Of a stretch of DNA of 64,000 nt, positions 23,970 to 32,734 are shown piece after piece (within the stretch, counting starts at the first letter, position 1; the number at the start of each line of letters is the position of its first letter). Source of the stretch: Geodermatophilus obscurus (lineage in GTDB: Bacteria; Actinomycetota; Actinomycetes; Mycobacteriales; Geodermatophilaceae); NCBI RefSeq assembly GCF_900143215.1, contig NZ_FRDM01000010.1:91108-155107 (forward strand), written 5' to 3'. The position numbers and the translations under genes are program-made. A model generated the notes under the pieces. The model searched no databases. It had not been told where the DNA came from and worked only from the letters and a program-made list of their open reading frames with translations.

Positions 23970-25130
23970 TCAGCGGCCGGCCAGCGCCGCACCCATCTGC
24001 TCGACGACCCGCACCAGCACCGGACGCGGGCTCGCGACGTTCAGCCGGACGAACTGCCGGCCGGCGGCGCCGCACAGGAGGCCGTCGGTCAGGGCCACCC
24101 CGGCCCGCTCGAGGAAGAAGGTGCCGGGCTCGGCCAGGCCGAGGCCCCGGCAGTCGAGCCAGGCGAGGTAGGTGCCCTCCGGCGGGGTGTACCGGACGCC
24201 GGGCAGGTGCTCGGCGACCAGGTCGGCGAGCAGCCGCCGGTTGCCGTCCAGGTAGGCCAGGACGCCGTCCAGCCAGCCGGCGCCGGCCGTGTAGGCGGCG
24301 GTGTTGGCGACGACGCCCAGGGTCGAGGCGCCGTGCTCGGCGTGCAGCCCCACCCGGGTCCACAGGTCGGTGTCGGCGGCGTTCGACAGCACCAGCTGCG
24401 CGCACTTCAGGCCCGGCAGGTTCCACGCCTTGGACGCCGAGGTCGCGCTGACCGCGTGCCCCGCCGGGACCTCGCCCAGGGAGGCGTAGGGCACGTGCCG
24501 GTGTCCCTGGTACACCAGCGGCGCGTGGATCTCGTCGGAGAACACCCGGCCGCCGTGCCGCTCGACCACCTCGGCGACCGCCGTCATCTCCGCGGGCTCC
24601 AGCACCCGGCCGATCGGGTTGTGCGGGTTGCACAGCACCAGCAGGTGGCCGCCGGTCCGGAACGCGGCGTCCAGCGCGTCGAGGTCGTAGACGTACCGGT
24701 CGCCGGCCCGGGTCATCGGCACCTCGACGACCTCGCGGCCCAGCGCCGGCGGCAGGGTCAGGAAGGGCATGTAGGCCGGCGTCGGCAGGATGACCGGGCT
24801 GCCCGGCCGGGAGAAGTGCTCGATCGCGGCCGCCAGGGCGGCCAGGACGTCGGCCACCGGGCGCACCTGCTCCGGCGGCACCGACCAGCCGTACCGGTCG
24901 GCCGACCACGCCGCGTACGCCTCCGACATGCCCCGAAGCAGCGCCGGCGGCAGGTAGCCGAAGGCGGCGGCGTCCACCGCCGCGTGCAGCGCCTGGGTCA
25001 CGGCCGGCGCGGTGCCGAAGTCCATCTCCGCGACGAAGGACCCGATCGCCTCGGGGTACAGCGACCACTTGAGGCTGCCGCGGCTCCGCAGCTCCTCGAC
25101 GGACAGGTCGTCGAACCCGGGATCAGGCAC
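23970..25130 (-). CDS. MalY/PatB-type PLP aminotransferase / cystathionine beta-lyase
   Basis: The 386-residue fold-type I PLP enzyme has the MalY/PatB start (DLSVEELRSRGSLKWSLYP, FVAEMDF), the LCNPHNPIGR motif and the PLP lysine in SATSASKAWNLPGLKCAQ. MalY/PatB proteins cleave C-S bonds of cystathionine and related amino acids. The start overlaps the end of the upstream FAD oxidase by 8 bases, so translation is coupled. The link to a 2-hydroxyacid oxidase is unusual; together they might process a sulfur-containing hydroxy or amino acid, but that is speculation. Confidence 0.9.
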   Translation of the reverse strand: MPDPGFDDLSVEELRSRGSLKWSLYPEAIGSFVAEMDFGTAPAVTQALHAAVDAAAFGYLPPALLRGMSEAYAAWSADRYGWSVPPEQVRPVADVLAALAAAIEHFSRPGSPVILPTPAYMPFLTLPPALGREVVEVPMTRAGDRYVYDLDALDAAFRTGGHLLVLCNPHNPIGRVLEPAEMTAVAEVVERHGGRVFSDEIHAPLVYQGHRHVPYASLGEVPAGHAVSATSASKAWNLPGLKCAQLVLSNAADTDLWTRVGLHAEHGASTLGVVANTAAYTAGAGWLDGVLAYLDGNRRLLADLVAEHLPGVRYTPPEGTYLAWLDCRGLGLAEPGTFFLERAGVALTDGLLCGAAGRQFVRLNVASPRPVLVRVVEQMGAALAGR

Positions 25131-27981
25131 GGGGAGCCCGGGCCAGCAGCTGGGCCAGGTGCACGCCGTCGCGGCCGGCGAGCTGGTCGAGCTGGGTGCG
25201 GCAGGAGAAACCGTCGGCGAGCACGACGGCGTCCGGCCCCGCGGCCCGGACCGCGGGCAGCAGCTGGTGCTCGGCGATCGCCACCGACACCTCGTGGTGC
25301 CCGCGCTCGACGCCCCAGTTGCCGGCCAGCCCGCAGCAGCCGCCGACCCGGGTCACCGTGGCGCCGGCCTCGCGCAGCAGCCGCTCGTCGGTGGCCCACC
25401 CGAGGACGGCGTGGTGGTGGCAGTGCGGCTGGGCGACGACCTCGACCCCGGCCAGGGACGGCGGCGTCCAGCCCGGCGTCTCGCGCAGCAGCTCGGCCAG
25501 CGTGCGGGTGCCCGCGGCGACCCGTTCCGCCATGGCTCGCCCGCCCGCCCCGTCGCCGACCAGCTCCAGGGCCTCGTGCCGCAGCACCGCGGTGCACGAG
25601 GGCTCCACGCCGACCACCGGGATCCCGTCGTCCACCAGCGGGGCCAGCAGCTCGACGGTGCGGCCCAGGGTGCGGCGGGCGGCGTCCAGCTGGCCGGTGG
25701 TGATCCAGGTCAGCCCGCAGCACGCCTCGGCCGGCGGCACCTGCACCCGGTAGCCGGCGTCCTCCAGCACCGCCGCCGTGGCGAGCGCCACCTCGGGGTC
25801 GAAGTGGTCGGTGAAGGAGTCGACCCACAGTGCGACCGGGCGGCCGCTCCCGGGCGGCACCGGTCGCTGCGCCCACTGCTGCCGGAAGGTGCGGTCGGCG
25901 AACGCCGGGAGCGAGCGGCGCTGGTCGACGCCGGCGCCCCACTTGGCCAGCCGGCCGCCGAGGCGTGACCTGGTCACCGCGTTGGCCAGCCGGGGCATGC
26001 GGGCGGCGACGTCGGCCCAGCGCGGCAGCCAGCCCAGCGTGTAGTGCGACCGCGGACGCAGCCGGCGGCGGTAGCTCTGGTGCAGCACCTCGGCCTTGTA
26101 GGAGGCCATGTCCACGCCGGTGGGGCAGTCCCGCGAGCAGCCCTTGCAGGACAGGCACAGGTCGAGGGCCGCGTGCACCTCCGGCGAGCGCCAGTCCCGC
26201 ACCGGTCCGCCCGGCGCGAGCATCTCCTGCAGCACGCGCGCCCGGCCGCGGGTGGTGTCCTTCTCCTCCCGCGTCGCCGGCCACGACGGGCACATCACCC
26301 CGCCACTGGCCTGCAGGTCGGCCCGGCACTTGCCGACCCCGGTGCAGCGGTGCACGGCGGCGGAGAAGTCGCCGCCGTCGTGCCGGTAGGCCAGCGCCAG
26401 GGTGGGCAGGGAGGTCACCGTCGCCCGCGGTGCGGCGGCCATCCGGATGTCGTCCTCGACCCGTGCCGGGCGCACCAGGACGCCGGGGTTGAGCACGTCG
26501 GCCGGGTCGAACAGGCCCTTGACCCGCTCGAACAGGCCCAGCACGTGCGGCGAGTACATCGCCGACAGCAGCTCGCTGCGCGCCCGGCCGTCGCCGTGCT
26601 CGCCGGAGACCGAGCCGCCGTAACGGGCCACCAGCGCGGCGGCGTCGGTCACGAACGCCCGGTAGGCCTCCCGGCCGCGGTCCTCGCCGCGCCCGAGCGG
26701 GAAGTCGATCCGCACGTGCACGCAGCCGTCGCCGAAGTGGCCGTACGGGACGCCCTGCAGGCCGTGCTGGTCCAGCAGCGCCTCGAACTCGCGCAGGTAG
26801 GCACCGAGCTGCTCGACCGGGACGGCGGCGTCCTCCCAGCCGGCGTGCGCGGGGCGCCCGTCAGAGGTGCGGGCGGCCAGGCCGGCGCCGTCCTCGCGGA
26901 TCCGCCAGATCGCCGCGGCCTCCGCCGCATCGGTGACCACCAGGGAGTCCAGCGCCCCGGCGTCGGCGAGCACGCCCCCCGCCTTGGCCTCGATCTCGGC
27001 GACGCTGTCGCCGGTCAGCTCGACGATCAGCCACCCGTCGCCGCGGGGCAGGTCGGGCACGACCGCCGCGGGGACGTCGCGCAGCCGCTGCACGATCCGC
27101 TGGTCGAGCCCCTCGACGGCGGTCGGTTCGTGCGGCAGCAACCCGGGCGTGGCGTCGGCGGCCTCGGCCATCGACCGGTAGCCGAGCACGACCAGGCCGC
27201 GGAACGGGGCGTCGGTGACCAGTCGGACGGTCGCGCCCAGCACCACCGCGAGGGTGCCCTCGCTGCCCACGAGCGCGCGGGCGACGTCGAAGCCGCGTTC
27301 GGGCAGCAGGTGCTCGAGCGAGTAGCCCGACACCTGCCGGCCGAAGCGGCCGAGCTCGGTGCGGATCGCCGCCAGCTCGCCGTCCACCAGGTCGTGCAGC
27401 CGGTCCAGCACGCCGCCGGCGGAAGCGCCGTCGGCGCCCAGCCGCAGCCGCTCGCCGGCGCCGGTGACGACCTGGAGGCCGACCACGTTGTCCGATGTCC
27501 GGCCGTAGCCCAGGGCGCGTGACCCGCAGGCGTTGTTGCCGATCATCCCGCCGATGGTGCAGCGGTTGTGCGTGCTCGGGTCGGGGCCGAAGCGCAGCCC
27601 GTGCGGCCGGGCCGCGGTCTGCAGCGCCGCCTGCACCACGCCGGGGTCGACGGTCGCCGTCCGGGCCTCGGGGTCGATGCCGTGCACGCGGGACAGGTAC
27701 CGGCTGGTGTCCAGGACGACGCCGGGGCCGACCGCGTTGCCGGCGATCGAGGTGCCCGCGCCTCGTGCGGTGAACGGCACCCCGAGCTCCCGGCAGACGG
27801 CGAGGGTCGCCTCGATCTCGTCGGGGTGCCGCGGGCGCACCACGGCGCGGGGGAGCACCCGGTACAGCGAGCCGTCGGAGGAGTACAGCGACCGGGCCAG
27901 GCCGGAGTCGTCGACGTCGCCGACCCCTGCGCGGCGCAACGCCGCCGTCAGGTCGGTCGCCACGTCCGGTGCCAGCGTCAT
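25123..27981 (-). CDS. FAD- and Fe-S-containing oxidase (YdiJ / D-2-hydroxyacid dehydrogenase type)
   Basis: The 952-residue protein is a fusion. Residues about 30-200 are the PCMH FAD-binding domain (FTARGAGTSIAGNAVGPGVVLD, GGMIGNNACGSRALGYG), followed by the FAD-oxidase C domain ending SGEHGDGRARSE. Around residue 555 there are Fe-S clusters (CTGVGKCR, CLSCKGCSRDCPTGVDM), and two CCG-type segments follow (EACCGLTWI, GGCCGLAGNWG). This is the YdiJ/GlpC-like architecture that oxidises D-2-hydroxyacids and passes electrons to the membrane. The ATG at 27979-27981 begins MTLAPDVATDL. It heads a leftward operon with the MalY/PatB gene. Confidence 0.92.
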   Translation of the reverse strand: MTLAPDVATDLTAALRRAGVGDVDDSGLARSLYSSDGSLYRVLPRAVVRPRHPDEIEATLAVCRELGVPFTARGAGTSIAGNAVGPGVVLDTSRYLSRVHGIDPEARTATVDPGVVQAALQTAARPHGLRFGPDPSTHNRCTIGGMIGNNACGSRALGYGRTSDNVVGLQVVTGAGERLRLGADGASAGGVLDRLHDLVDGELAAIRTELGRFGRQVSGYSLEHLLPERGFDVARALVGSEGTLAVVLGATVRLVTDAPFRGLVVLGYRSMAEAADATPGLLPHEPTAVEGLDQRIVQRLRDVPAAVVPDLPRGDGWLIVELTGDSVAEIEAKAGGVLADAGALDSLVVTDAAEAAAIWRIREDGAGLAARTSDGRPAHAGWEDAAVPVEQLGAYLREFEALLDQHGLQGVPYGHFGDGCVHVRIDFPLGRGEDRGREAYRAFVTDAAALVARYGGSVSGEHGDGRARSELLSAMYSPHVLGLFERVKGLFDPADVLNPGVLVRPARVEDDIRMAAAPRATVTSLPTLALAYRHDGGDFSAAVHRCTGVGKCRADLQASGGVMCPSWPATREEKDTTRGRARVLQEMLAPGGPVRDWRSPEVHAALDLCLSCKGCSRDCPTGVDMASYKAEVLHQSYRRRLRPRSHYTLGWLPRWADVAARMPRLANAVTRSRLGGRLAKWGAGVDQRRSLPAFADRTFRQQWAQRPVPPGSGRPVALWVDSFTDHFDPEVALATAAVLEDAGYRVQVPPAEACCGLTWITTGQLDAARRTLGRTVELLAPLVDDGIPVVGVEPSCTAVLRHEALELVGDGAGGRAMAERVAAGTRTLAELLRETPGWTPPSLAGVEVVAQPHCHHHAVLGWATDERLLREAGATVTRVGGCCGLAGNWGVERGHHEVSVAIAEHQLLPAVRAAGPDAVVLADGFSCRTQLDQLAGRDGVHLAQLLARAPRA

Positions 27982-28118
27982 CAGCGTTCCCCCGTCGGCG
28001 TCGGTGCAGGGTCGCCGCGCCGTTCCCGCAGGAGCCGGTGCGCCGCCCTCTCTTCTACACCTGTCGCTCCTGCCCGGGCACCAGCGCCGACTTCTGTGCG
28101 GACGCGCTGGCCCCTTCG

Positions 28119-28322
28119 ACGTGCACGCGTTGGAGGTCCTGGGCGACCCGGTACGACGGCGCATCCTCGAGCTGCTCGCCGACGGGGAGCGGTCGGCCGG
28201 GGACACCGCCGCCGTCGTGCAGCGCGAGTCCGGCAGCTCCCGGACGCCGTCCGCCGGGTCCGGACCCCCGGTCGGGACGTCGGCCCCTGGCCCGGTCGGC
28301 CGCTGCCCACCAGCCTGGGCGG
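28119..28322 (+). pseudogene. ArsR-family regulator remnant
   Basis: From the GTG at 28119 the frame reads VHALEVLGDPVRRRILELLA and DGERSAGDTAAVVQRESGSS, which is the first half of an ArsR/SmtB winged helix (LxxLGDPxRRxIL). After about residue 40 the expected recognition helix (SQPAVSRHLRVL) is missing and the frame turns into Pro/Gly/Ser-rich sequence. The HTH is therefore incomplete. The break falls just before the SnoaL-like gene, so a deletion may have joined two neighbours. An alternative is a frameshift in this region. Confidence 0.55.
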
Positions 28323-28772
28323 GTGGCCTTCGACGTCGAGCGGCTGCTGCGGCTGTGGTCGGACCCCCTGCCGGTGGATGACGGCGCCGCCGCCGCGGCC
28401 TTCCGCGAGCTCTACGCCGACCCGGTGACGGTCAACGGCACGCCCATGGCGCCGGCTGACCTCGTCGCCCGGGCGCGGGCGGTGCAGCACGCCTTCGCCC
28501 CGGTGCAGCGGGAGGTGCTGTCGGTGGTCGAGCAGGGCGACCGGGTGGCCGTGGCGTTCCGGATGGGCGGCCGTCAGGTCGGCACCTGGACGACGTCCGC
28601 CGGTCCGCTGCCGGCCACCGGGCGGGAGTGCTGGCTGCGGGTGGTCGACGTCCTCACCGTCGCCGACGGCCGGATCACCGACATCGTCATGGTCGCCGAC
28701 GAGCTCGGGGTCCTGGTCGGCCTGGACGCCGTCCGGCTGCGCGTCCCCGCCGACGCGGGAACCGGCGACTGA
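28323..28772 (+). CDS. SnoaL-like / ester-cyclase-type NTF2-fold protein
   Basis: The 149-residue product (VAFDVERLLRLWSDPLP) has an NTF2-like fold: an N-terminal helix, YADPVTVNGTPMAPADLVARAR, then strands QREVLSVVEQGDRVAVAFRM and WLRVVDVLTVADGRITDIVMVAD. The arrangement resembles the ester-cyclase branch of SnoaL. GTG at 28323 is chosen because homology-like sequence begins there; the frame is open further upstream but reads across the ArsR remnant. No ribosome site is obvious. Function unknown. Confidence 0.65.
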   Translation: MAFDVERLLRLWSDPLPVDDGAAAAAFRELYADPVTVNGTPMAPADLVARARAVQHAFAPVQREVLSVVEQGDRVAVAFRMGGRQVGTWTTSAGPLPATGRECWLRVVDVLTVADGRITDIVMVADELGVLVGLDAVRLRVPADAGTGD

Positions 28773-28921
28773 GCCGGCCGGTGTCCCCGAGCCGCCCGCG
28801 GCCGGCTTGACGGACGGCGGGCACCGGGCCAGGGTCGCCTGGCGACGACGGACCCAGCCGGTGACCACCGCCGCTGCTCGGCCACTCCGGGCTCTGGGGT
28901 CCCACCGAGGAGGGGGAGTCC

Positions 28922-29431
28922 GTGGAGGTCGACGTGATCGTCGAGGTCCCCAAGGGATCCCGGAACAGGTACGAGTACGACCAGCGGCTCGGCCGGATCC
29001 GGCTCGACCGGATGCTCTTCACCGCGACCAGCTATCCGGGCGACTACGGGTTCGTCCCGGAGACGCTGGCCGAGGACGGCGACCCGATCGACGCCCTCCT
29101 GCTCCTCGCCGAGCCCACCTTCCCCGGCTGCCTCGTCCGCGCCCGGGTCATCGCCGTGTTCTGGGTGCACGACAAGCGGGGCCCGGACGCCAAGCTGCTG
29201 TGCGTTCCCGCGACCGACCCGCGGCAGCTCCACCTGCAGGAGCTGGAGGACGTGCCGATGCACCAGATCGCCGAGATCTGGCACTTCTTCGAGATCTACG
29301 AGGCCCTGGCGCCGGACAAGTCGGCCGAGACCCGCGGCTGGGAGCGCCGGGGGAAGGCCATCGAGGCGCTGGAGGACGCCCGGCGCAGGTACGCCGACCA
29401 GCTCACGACGGCCACCGCCACCGAGGGCTGA
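28922..29431 (+). CDS. ppa: Inorganic pyrophosphatase (family I)
   Basis: The 169-residue enzyme has the family I signature DGDPIDALLL (Asp52-Asp57), plus EVPKGSRNRYEYD with substrate-binding Lys and Arg/Tyr, and YPGDYGFVPETL. It hydrolyses pyrophosphate with Mg2+ to pull biosynthetic reactions forward. GTG at 28922 follows GAGGAGGGGGAGTCC, a strong ribosome site. The length is the usual bacterial 160-175 residues. It is monocistronic; a gap of 456 bases follows. Confidence 0.95.
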   Translation: MEVDVIVEVPKGSRNRYEYDQRLGRIRLDRMLFTATSYPGDYGFVPETLAEDGDPIDALLLLAEPTFPGCLVRARVIAVFWVHDKRGPDAKLLCVPATDPRQLHLQELEDVPMHQIAEIWHFFEIYEALAPDKSAETRGWERRGKAIEALEDARRRYADQLTTATATEG

Positions 29432-29650
29432 CCGGGTCCGAGGCCGGGCCCTCGACCGGGGTCTCGGCCAGCCGCCCAGGAGCCGCTCGTGTCCCTCGGT
29501 GGACGCCGATGACGTGCGACGTCAGGTGTGGGCGACCCGTCCTGCCCGGACGAGGATCCGGCCCAGGCCGCCGGTCCTTCCACAGCTCGCGAGCTCACTC
29601 ACGGCTCCTCCCGGGTGGGTGCGGACCCGGAGAGGCACCGGTGCGTTTGC

Positions 29651-29666
29651 TGTGATGTGCACCACA
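29651..29666. promoter_or_regulatory. CRP/GlxR-like site upstream of riboswitch
   Basis: TGTGATGTGCACCACA fits TGTGA-N6-TCACA with a single mismatch (C for T). It lies 45 bases upstream of the predicted 5' end of the c-di-AMP riboswitch, a typical activator position. The gene served is the lysozyme-like protein at 29888. In mycobacteria the orthologous CRP activates rpfA, a comparable cell-wall gene. Confidence 0.55.
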
Positions 29667-29710
29667 GCCTACGTTCGGATCGCCCGCACCCGCGGGACGG
29701 TCCGGCAGCA

Positions 29711-29874
29711 CACGCCAAATCCTGCCGCTGGCCGGGCCGACCTCTTCTCAGCCGAGGCAGGAACGGGAGATCGCAGGAACTCCGGGCCGCGCCCGCGGCC
29801 CTCGGGGTGAAGCCGTGACCGCCGCGGCCGGGCAGTCCTCCCGCCCGAACCCGACAGCTCATCCCGCAGGCGTG
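29711..29874 (+). ncRNA. c-di-AMP riboswitch (ydaO/yuaA type)
   Basis: The 3' half has the class signature: GGGGTGAAGCCG at 29804-29815, CGGGCAG with CTCCCGCCCGAACCCGACAG and then CTCATCCCGCAGGCGTG. The 5' CACGCC at 29711-29716 can pair with GGCGTG at 29869-29874 to close helix P1. The element ends 13 bases before the ATG of a secreted lysozyme-like protein. ydaO riboswitches turn expression off at high c-di-AMP and commonly control cell-wall hydrolases in actinobacteria. The remaining 280 bases of the gap (from 29432) hold the CRP-like site and no gene. Confidence 0.8.
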
Positions 29875-29887
29875 CTTGGGGGATCCC

Positions 29888-30388
29888 ATGCACCAGCACA
29901 CCCTCGGCCTGCGTCGTCCCGTCCGGGCGGTGCCACCCCTCCGCCTCGGCATCGTGGTGGTCCTGGCGCTCATCGCCCTCGCAGTACCGGCCCCGGCGAC
30001 GGCAGCCGCTGACGCCTCGGCCAGCGCCGCAGCAGACCTGTGCGCGGAGGTCGCTTCGCAGGCCGGCTTCAGCGGCGACAGGCTCGTCACCGCGGTCGCG
30101 GTGGGCATGGGGGAGTCGTCCTGTCGTCCGGACGCGTACAACGCCAACGGCCCGACGAAGGGCTGTCCGAACGGCTCGGTGGACCGCGGGCTCTGGCAGA
30201 TCAACAACTGCTGGCACCCCTCGGTCTCCAAGAACTGTGCCTACGACGCCCAGTGCAACGCCAACGCCGCCTACCGGATCTCCGCCAAGGGCGCCAACTT
30301 CAAGCCGTGGGTGGCATACACCAACGGCTCGTACGAGAAGCACCTGGACGCGGCCCGAGCCGCGGTCAGCCGACTCAGTCGGACCTAG
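29888..30388 (+). CDS. Secreted lysozyme-like transglycosylase-fold protein
   Basis: The 166-residue product (MHQHTLGLRRPVRAVPP) has a signal peptide with hydrophobic core IVVVLALIALAV and cleavage near ATA-AADA. The mature part fits a lytic transglycosylase/lysozyme-like fold: AVAVGMGESSCRPDAYN with the likely catalytic Glu, and VDRGLWQINNCWH. Six cysteines suggest disulfides outside the cell. It probably cuts peptidoglycan glycan strands. The ATG at 29888 is chosen over an in-frame TTG at 29876 because the riboswitch ends there. Control is likely by c-di-AMP and CRP. Confidence 0.88.
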   Translation: MHQHTLGLRRPVRAVPPLRLGIVVVLALIALAVPAPATAAADASASAAADLCAEVASQAGFSGDRLVTAVAVGMGESSCRPDAYNANGPTKGCPNGSVDRGLWQINNCWHPSVSKNCAYDAQCNANAAYRISAKGANFKPWVAYTNGSYEKHLDAARAAVSRLSRT

Positions 30389-30595
30389 GTCGCGGTGGAC
30401 GCACGTGCCCGTGCCCGGACCTGCGACGCGCTGCGGAGTACGCCAGCGGTGTCGGCGTGCCCCATCACGGCGAACCCACCTGGACGACCCCGGCGGCGCG
30501 GTGAGCCGAACCGAACTCCCGCCACGTCTGCTGACACCTGCTCCCGGCACTGTGTCCGCACGAGCCGGCGCAGGTCCACCAGAACGCGCCCGAAG

Positions 30596-31297
30596 GTGAG
30601 CAGCGGCCGCAGAGTGGGCCGCGACCCCGCGTCGGGACCCCCGGTTCCGAGACCACGTCCGAAGCGCTGGATCGTGCCCGTCATCAGCACACTGCTGCTG
30701 GTGCTGCTCGCGCCGCCGGCGTCCGCGGGGACGGGGACGCAGCAGTGTGCAGCCGGCCACGTCCGGCTCACCTTCGACGACGGTCCCCACCCGACCGCCA
30801 CACCCGACATCCTGGACACGCTGGCGGACCGGGGAGCGAAGGCGACGTTCTTCGTCACCGGTGAGATGACCGCTGCCCGACCGGACATCGTGCGTCGCGC
30901 CAGCGAGGAGGGGCACAGGATCGGGAACCACTCGTGGAACCACCCGGAGCTCACCACGCTGGACCGGGCGCAGGTGCGATCCCAGCTGCAGCGCACCAAC
31001 GAGGTCATCGAGCGGGCCACGGGCGACACTCCCGGCGAGTGGCGCCCGCCGTACGGGGCCACGAACGACCTCGTGGCGGGGGCGGCCGGGGACGTCGGCC
31101 TGGACTCGATGCTGCTGTGGACCGTCGACCCCCGCGACTGGGCGGATCCGCCGGCGACGACGACCCGGGACCGGGTGCTGCAGGGCGTGCGGCCGGGGAG
31201 CATCGTGCTGCTGCACGACAGCACGGGGCGGAACACCCCCGCTGCCCTGCCCATGATCCTGGACGGGCTGGCCTCGAGGGGGTACTGCACGCAGTGA
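30596..31297 (+). CDS. Polysaccharide deacetylase (NodB domain), secreted or anchored
   Basis: From GTG 30596 the product is 233 residues, with a membrane/signal segment (WIVPVISTLLLVLLAPPASA) and then all NodB motifs: TFDDGPHP (metal Asp), NHSWNH (HxxxH metal ligands), RPPYG, VDPRDW and IVLLHD. Such metal-dependent enzymes deacetylate N-acetylglucosamine in peptidoglycan or chitin-like polymers outside the membrane. The frame is open from 30395 but the extra 67 residues are Arg-rich and unlikely. It follows the lysozyme-like gene by 207 bases, so the two may act together on the wall. Confidence 0.9.
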   Translation: MSSGRRVGRDPASGPPVPRPRPKRWIVPVISTLLLVLLAPPASAGTGTQQCAAGHVRLTFDDGPHPTATPDILDTLADRGAKATFFVTGEMTAARPDIVRRASEEGHRIGNHSWNHPELTTLDRAQVRSQLQRTNEVIERATGDTPGEWRPPYGATNDLVAGAAGDVGLDSMLLWTVDPRDWADPPATTTRDRVLQGVRPGSIVLLHDSTGRNTPAALPMILDGLASRGYCTQ

Positions 31298-31469
31298 GGG
31301 TCTCCTCCCGGGACGTGCCGCTCCCGGAGGCGGGCTGACGGGCGCTCCCCGTGCGCCGGGACGACGCGCACCGAGCCCGGGCCCGTCGGGCCCGTCGCCG
31401 CCGGGAGCGGGTTGCCGTGGACTGCGCCCCTGCGGCGTGGCTGCGCACCCACCGGACCCGTGGGCGGTG

Positions 31470-32378
31470 TCAGGTGTGGGCGACCGCTCCTGCGAGGGCC
31501 GCGATGTGCGCCGATGCCGCCCGCGGCTCGATGCCGAGGGTCCGCAGTTCCTCGACGCCGCCCTCCTCGCCGGTGTCCATGGACACCGCGATGCCCAGGA
31601 GCGAGGCGAGCTCCGGCCGACGCCGGCGCAGGGCCCGGGCGCCGAACGCGAGCACCCGGCGGGGGACGACGACCCGGCGCATGCGCGCGCCGAGCACGTG
31701 CTCGAAGGCGTCGACGACCTCGTGCCGGGTCAGCGCCTCGGGTCCGCCGAGGTCCAGCGCCGGGGGCGGGTCGGCGGTCGTCGCCAGCCGCACGCACGCC
31801 TCGGCGACGTCGTCCTCGGCGACGTACGGCACCGGTGTGCGGCCGCGACCGTAGATGACGGCCAGCCGCTTCTCGGGCCGGATGCCGGACTCCGGTCCGA
31901 GCCAGGTCTCCTGGAACGCCGCCGGTCGCACGATCACCGACCGCATGGACGAGGCCTGCAGCAGCCGTTCGGTGGCCCGCTTCGCGGCGAAGAAGGGCAC
32001 CAGGTCCACCATCGCGTCGGTCATGCCCTGCGCAGAGACGAACACGAACCGGTCGACACCGGCCGCCTCGGCCGCCCGGACCAGCGCGGCGATCCCGTCG
32101 CGATCGACCCGCTCGATGGACACGTCCTCCGCTCCTGCCAACCCGCGGCCGATGGCGTTGGCGGTGGTGACGACCGTCCGCACCCCGGCCAGCGCCCGAT
32201 CCAGACCGGGCGGGTCGGTGAGGTCGCCGACGATGAGCTCGACGCCGGAGGACCGCAGGGCGGAGGTGTCGCTGCGCGGTCGCACCAGCGCCCGGAACGG
32301 GATCCCGCGGTCGGTCAGCCGGACGGCGATCCGGCCGCCGAGGTCGCCGGTCGCGCCGCAGAGCAGGAGCTCGCTCAT
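31470..32378 (-). CDS. NmrA/SDR-type NAD(P)-binding protein
   Basis: The 302-residue protein has an N-terminal Rossmann motif, LLCGATGDLGGRIAVRL, and ends the fold with VDRFVFVSAQGM. Adjacent features are VELIVGDLTDPPGLDRALAGV and VIVRPAAFQETWLGPESG. The Tyr-x-x-x-Lys of classical SDRs is not obvious, which fits the atypical NmrA-like group that often acts as redox sensor or reductase. ATG at 32378 follows GGGAGGAGC. The upstream 356 bases hold a tandem repeat. Substrate unknown. Confidence 0.85.
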   Translation of the reverse strand: MSELLLCGATGDLGGRIAVRLTDRGIPFRALVRPRSDTSALRSSGVELIVGDLTDPPGLDRALAGVRTVVTTANAIGRGLAGAEDVSIERVDRDGIAALVRAAEAAGVDRFVFVSAQGMTDAMVDLVPFFAAKRATERLLQASSMRSVIVRPAAFQETWLGPESGIRPEKRLAVIYGRGRTPVPYVAEDDVAEACVRLATTADPPPALDLGGPEALTRHEVVDAFEHVLGARMRRVVVPRRVLAFGARALRRRRPELASLLGIAVSMDTGEEGGVEELRTLGIEPRAASAHIAALAGAVAHT

Positions 32379-32734
32379 GGCTCCTCCCGGGTGTCGAGTC
32401 CGGTTCCGGGCGCTGGTCCGGGCACCGCCGGCCGCGATCCGGGTGCGCTGCAGGACTCGGGGGCTGTCGCCCGAGGCGGACGTCGGCTCGGTGCTGCCGA
32501 TCCTCCAGGCCGGCTGTCACGGCGACGTCAAAGCACCCGTCACCGGACACGAGTCAAGCACCCGTCACCGGACACGAGATGCCCGTGGACGAGGCAGGGG
32601 ACCAGCACCGATCCCGCTGCTCGGTGACCGTCCCGGTGGGGAGCGTGATGCCCGGCCGCGTGTCCGCACTGCCGCCGGCGACACGCAGGATCCCGGAGGG
32701 GACCCGGAGCCCGGGTCATCGATCCTCGGTCGCC
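32379..32734. other. Divergent intergenic region with 23-bp direct duplication
   Basis: This 356-base gap separates the divergent NmrA-like gene and the hypothetical gene at 32735. Near its middle are two identical 23-bp copies at 32531-32553 and 32556-32578, each beginning AAGCACCCGTCACCG and ending GGACACGAG, separated by TC (period 25). The copies are about 155 bases from each start codon. They could be twin operators or a recent duplication. No gene is evident elsewhere in the gap. Confidence 0.7.
32531..32578. repeat. Two perfect 23-bp direct repeats
   Basis: The copies are identical over 23 bases with a 2-base spacer, so both lie on the same face-shift of about two and a half helical turns. 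No third copy is visible in the gap. Confidence 0.85.
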
